The position numbers were made by a program, and so were the translations under genes. Below, piece after piece: positions 20,595 to 22,939 of a DNA stretch of 22,939 nucleotides. Source of the DNA: Alectryocaccomicrobium faecavium (GTDB lineage: Bacteria; Bacillota; Clostridia; Christensenellales; Aristaeellaceae); contig DVOT01000056.1 of NCBI GenBank assembly GCA_018713425.1, forward strand, positions 1 to 22,939, given 5' to 3'. The notes under the pieces are model-generated. The model saw only the letters and a list, made by a program, of their open reading frames with translations, made no database searches and had not been told where the DNA came from. Each line of letters opens with the position of its first letter. The first letter of the stretch is position 1.

Positions 20595-21686
20595 ATGAAA
20601 ATCCTTCGCGTGGCCATCCTCGGGCAAGGGCGTAGCGGGCGCGACATCCACGGCGCTCACATCTTAAAAGACGAACGGTTTAAGGTTTGCGCCATCGTCG
20701 ATCCTTTGGCGGACCGCCGTTCGCGCGCCATGCAGGAGTATGGCCTGCCAGAAAGCGATGTATACGCTTCTCCAGAAGGGCTGTACGGGCGAAGCGACAT
20801 CGATTTTGTCATCAACGCGACGCCCTCTCCCCTGCATCAACCGCTCGCTATCGATCTCATGCGCCATGGTTTTAACGTGCTACAGGAAAAACCCATTGCC
20901 GCAACGGTCGCGGAAGTGGACGAGTTGGCAAAAGTCATTGCGGAAACCGGCCGTTCTTACATGATTTTTTTGCAATCCCGCTATGCGCCACAATTCGTAA
21001 AAGTGCGGGAAATCGTGGATTCTGGCGTGCTCGGCCGCATTGTGGAGATCAAAATCACCACGAGCAGCTTTGGCCGGCGTTGGGACTGGCAAACCTTACA
21101 GGAAAATGTGGCCGGTAGCCTCTACAATTCTGGGCCGCATCCCGTGGGGCAGGCGCTGGAATTCTTGAACTCTTACGACAGCATGCCGCAGGTGTTTTGC
21201 TGGATGGATCGCGTGAATACCTTTGGCGATGCCGAAGATTTCGTGAAACTCATCCTGCGCGCGCCAGATCGTCCGCTTGTGGAAGTGGAAGTTTCCTGTT
21301 GCGACGCCTATGTGCCCTATACGTTTGATGTGCAGGGTTCCTGCGGCACGCTCATCGCCACCGCGCAGGGAATCCGCTGGAAGTATTTCAAGCCCGAAGA
21401 AGCGCCGCCGCAAAAGCTGATCCGTACGCCGCTTTCCAACGCAAAGGGGCTTCCGGCGTATTGCTCGGAGTCCTTAAAATGGTATGAAGAATCCCTTGAC
21501 GCGAGCAACATCGTCGATAACGTATTCGCCGACGCTACACGGCGCATGTATGACGATGTGTATGAGCACTTGGTGCATGGCCGGCCCTTGGGCGTAACGC
21601 TTAAACAGGTGCGCCAGCAAATTGCTGTAATGGAAGAAGCGCACCGCCAAAATCCCATGAGCCGCCTTACGGAGGAACATCTATGA
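20595..21686 (+). CDS. Gfo/Idh/MocA-family NAD(P)-dependent oxidoreductase
   Basis: The 363-residue product has an N-terminal Rossmann domain with GQGRSG (10-15) and the EKP motif (98-100; Lys99 catalytic in the family), then a C-terminal alpha/beta domain. The usual Asp-x-Gly-x-His-x-x-Asp region reads NSGPHPVGQ (178-186): His182 is kept, but both acidic positions are replaced, suggesting altered chemistry. Family members oxidise or reduce sugars, inositols and glycosides at a ring hydroxyl. The ATG at 20595 uses an AAGGAG site that lies within the last codons of tetR; a GTG at 20586 overlaps that site. Its stop overlaps the nagB-like start as ATGA, so the two are coupled. The substrate is unknown. 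Confidence 0.88.
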   Translation: MKILRVAILGQGRSGRDIHGAHILKDERFKVCAIVDPLADRRSRAMQEYGLPESDVYASPEGLYGRSDIDFVINATPSPLHQPLAIDLMRHGFNVLQEKPIAATVAEVDELAKVIAETGRSYMIFLQSRYAPQFVKVREIVDSGVLGRIVEIKITTSSFGRRWDWQTLQENVAGSLYNSGPHPVGQALEFLNSYDSMPQVFCWMDRVNTFGDAEDFVKLILRAPDRPLVEVEVSCCDAYVPYTFDVQGSCGTLIATAQGIRWKYFKPEEAPPQKLIRTPLSNAKGLPAYCSESLKWYEESLDASNIVDNVFADATRRMYDDVYEHLVHGRPLGVTLKQVRQQIAVMEEAHRQNPMSRLTEEHL

Positions 21687-22450
21687 TTCAATCCACGTTT
21701 TCGCTGTTCCGCTTTGAAACCCGCGCCGCGCTGGGAAAACAGGCCGCATTGGATGTAGCCGCTACCATTCGCGCGCTGCTGGCGAAGCAGCCCCGCGTGC
21801 GGATGGTGTTCGCCGCCGCTCCTTCGCAGGATGAATTCCTGGCCGCGTTGCGCGAGGATACTTCCATCGATTTTGGCCGCATCGACGCTTTTCACATGGA
21901 TGAATACGTCGGCCTTGCTCCTGACGCGCCGCAGGGGTTTGGCAATTTTCTGCGTGCGCGCCTCTTTGACCGCGTTCCTTTTGGCTCCGTCGCCTATATC
22001 AACGGCTTTGCCAGTGATACCAATGCTGCCTGCGCGGAATATGCTCAGGCGCTGTGTGCCGCGCCCATCGATATCGTGTGCATGGGCATCGGCGAAAATG
22101 GGCATATCGCCTTTAACGACCCGCACGAAGCGGATCTTATGGATCCTCTGCTTGTAAAGCGTGTGTCGCTGGATGAGGTTTGCCGCATGCAGCAAGTGCA
22201 TGACGGGTGCTTTGCCAAGCTTAGCGACGTGCCTACCCACGCTATAACGCTCACCGTTCCCGCTTTGATGCGGGCCAAATTCCATTTTTGCATGGTTCCC
22301 GCCGCCAGCAAGTGCGAGGCGGTCTACCGCACGGTGCACGGCCCCATCGGGCCCGAATGCCCCGCCAGTGCATTGCGCCTGTGCCGCCACGCGAATTTGT
22401 ATGTGGATCGGGATAGCGGCGCAAAGCTCGCAGAGGTGCTCTATGATTAA
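21683..22450 (+). CDS. nagB: Glucosamine-6-phosphate deaminase family protein
   Basis: The 255-residue product has NagB-family motifs: HMDEYVGL (71-78) with catalytic Asp73, GIGENGHIAFNDP (135-147) with His141, and VPAASK near the C-terminus. NagB converts glucosamine-6-phosphate to fructose-6-phosphate and ammonia, completing the path opened by NagA. The second acidic catalytic position of E. coli NagB (Asp141) is Asn139 here, a change seen in some Gram-positive homologues, and Glu148 is Asp146. It is closer to the divergent NagB-like proteins found next to sugar oxidoreductases, so the true substrate may differ. It overlaps its neighbours by 4 bp upstream and 8 bp downstream. Confidence 0.85.
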   Translation: MIQSTFSLFRFETRAALGKQAALDVAATIRALLAKQPRVRMVFAAAPSQDEFLAALREDTSIDFGRIDAFHMDEYVGLAPDAPQGFGNFLRARLFDRVPFGSVAYINGFASDTNAACAEYAQALCAAPIDIVCMGIGENGHIAFNDPHEADLMDPLLVKRVSLDEVCRMQQVHDGCFAKLSDVPTHAITLTVPALMRAKFHFCMVPAASKCEAVYRTVHGPIGPECPASALRLCRHANLYVDRDSGAKLAEVLYD

Positions 22451-22939
22451 GCGCAGCGTCATCACAGACGAAGTCTCGCAGGATCCCGGCGAGGTCATTG
22501 CCTTTGCCCAGGCTTTTCACCTGGATGGACTTGAGTTGCGCACGATCTGCGGCAAGGGATTGCTGGAAATGGATGATACCCTCATAGAGGAATTGCGCGG
22601 CCGTTTTCAGGATGCAGGATTGGCGGTATGCTGTTTCAGCTTGCCTCTGTTCAAATGCGATGTCGCGGATCTGGCCACCCAAGAAGCGCAAATTGCCGCT
22701 TTCCCCCGCTTGCTCCAATACGCCAAGGCTTTGGGGACAGAGCGAATGCGCGGGTTCTGCTTTTGGAAATGCGAAAATCCCTATGCCCGTTTGCGCGAAG
22801 TCTACGGAAAAATCGCTCCTATGGCGCAGGATGCCGGCATAACCATCGTGCTGGAATCCGATCCCAGCGTGAATGGTCACACGGCACTGAAGCTGAGGGA
22901 AATGATCGAATGCATTGATCACCCCGCCGTACAGGCGCT
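22443..22939 (+). CDS. Sugar phosphate isomerase/epimerase (AP-endonuclease-2-like TIM barrel), 3' end outside window
   Basis: The frame starts at ATG 22443, inside the last eight bases of the nagB-like gene, and stays open to the window edge (165 codons visible). The sequence MIKRSVITDEVSQDPGEV, then FHLDGLELRTICGKGLLEMDD, GLAVCCFSLPLFKCD, LGTERMRGFCFWK and GITIVLESDPSVNGHTA follows the repeating pattern of the xylose-isomerase-like TIM-barrel family, where strand-end Glu/Asp/His residues bind a divalent metal; Glu139 in LESDP is a likely ligand. Such enzymes isomerise or epimerise sugars or open 3-keto sugars, and they often accompany Gfo/Idh/MocA oxidoreductases. The gene continues beyond the window. 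Confidence 0.85.
   Translation, partial: MIKRSVITDEVSQDPGEVIAFAQAFHLDGLELRTICGKGLLEMDDTLIEELRGRFQDAGLAVCCFSLPLFKCDVADLATQEAQIAAFPRLLQYAKALGTERMRGFCFWKCENPYARLREVYGKIAPMAQDAGITIVLESDPSVNGHTALKLREMIECIDHPAVQA

Noticed and set aside
21317..22498. 393-codon minus-strand frame
   Set aside because: It is antisense to the oxidoreductase and nagB-like genes, which have clear motifs and overlapping starts.

Overview
The window looks like chromosome of a spore-forming Clostridia-type Firmicute with a fairly GC-rich genome. Three things support this: a SCIFF peptide and its radical SAM maturase (a clostridial hallmark), two tandem alpha/beta-type small acid-soluble spore proteins, and strong Shine-Dalgarno sites with sigma-A-type promoters. 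No rRNA, tRNA or CRISPR array was seen. The first and last genes run off the window edges.

Layout. (1) 1-1875: the 3' part of a membrane-anchored AraC-type regulator, then a YhcH/YjgK/YiaL-family sugar protein with its own promoter and a palindromic leader. (2) 2068-3773: the SCIFF system, i.e. a 45-residue precursor, an intrinsic terminator, then the radical SAM/SPASM maturase, closed by a bidirectional terminator. (3) 3805-7152, minus strand: a tightly overlapping operon of inosine/uracil-DNA glycosylase, pyrimidine-nucleoside phosphorylase, nitroreductase and threonine aldolase. (4) 7299-8655: a NagD-type HAD phosphatase, then two SASP genes; the first SASP ribosome site lies in a hairpin. 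(5) 8696-10940, minus: two uroporphyrinogen-decarboxylase-like genes. (6) 11349-13196, minus: an XRE regulator with six membrane helices and an Fe-S flavoprotein-like gene, of lower-looking GC. (7) 13234-13783: a mobile-element graveyard, with an ISL3-like transposase remnant and a 187-bp MITE-like element whose end supplies the stop codon of the next gene. (8) 13781-18082, minus: a CadC-type sensor, HMA metallochaperone, Zn/Cd P-type ATPase, then an SmsC/SmsB (minimal SUF-like) Fe-S assembly pair. (9) 18163-22939: an amino-sugar locus read in both directions from one symmetrical promoter region, with nagA and a zincin-like protease leftwards, and tetR, a Gfo/Idh/MocA oxidoreductase, a nagB-like deaminase and a TIM-barrel isomerase rightwards.

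How parts work together. The metal operon has a clear promoter and CadC-type operator, and no terminator is visible before smsCB, so metal stress may also raise Fe-S assembly. The amino-sugar locus combines deacetylation and deamination (NagA, NagB) with an oxidoreductase/isomerase pair, which hints at a modified or conjugated amino sugar as substrate. The strongest leads are the MITE that supplies the smsB stop codon, the SmsCB-metal linkage, the symmetric nag promoter, the SASP hairpin and the seven-cysteine SCIFF variant.
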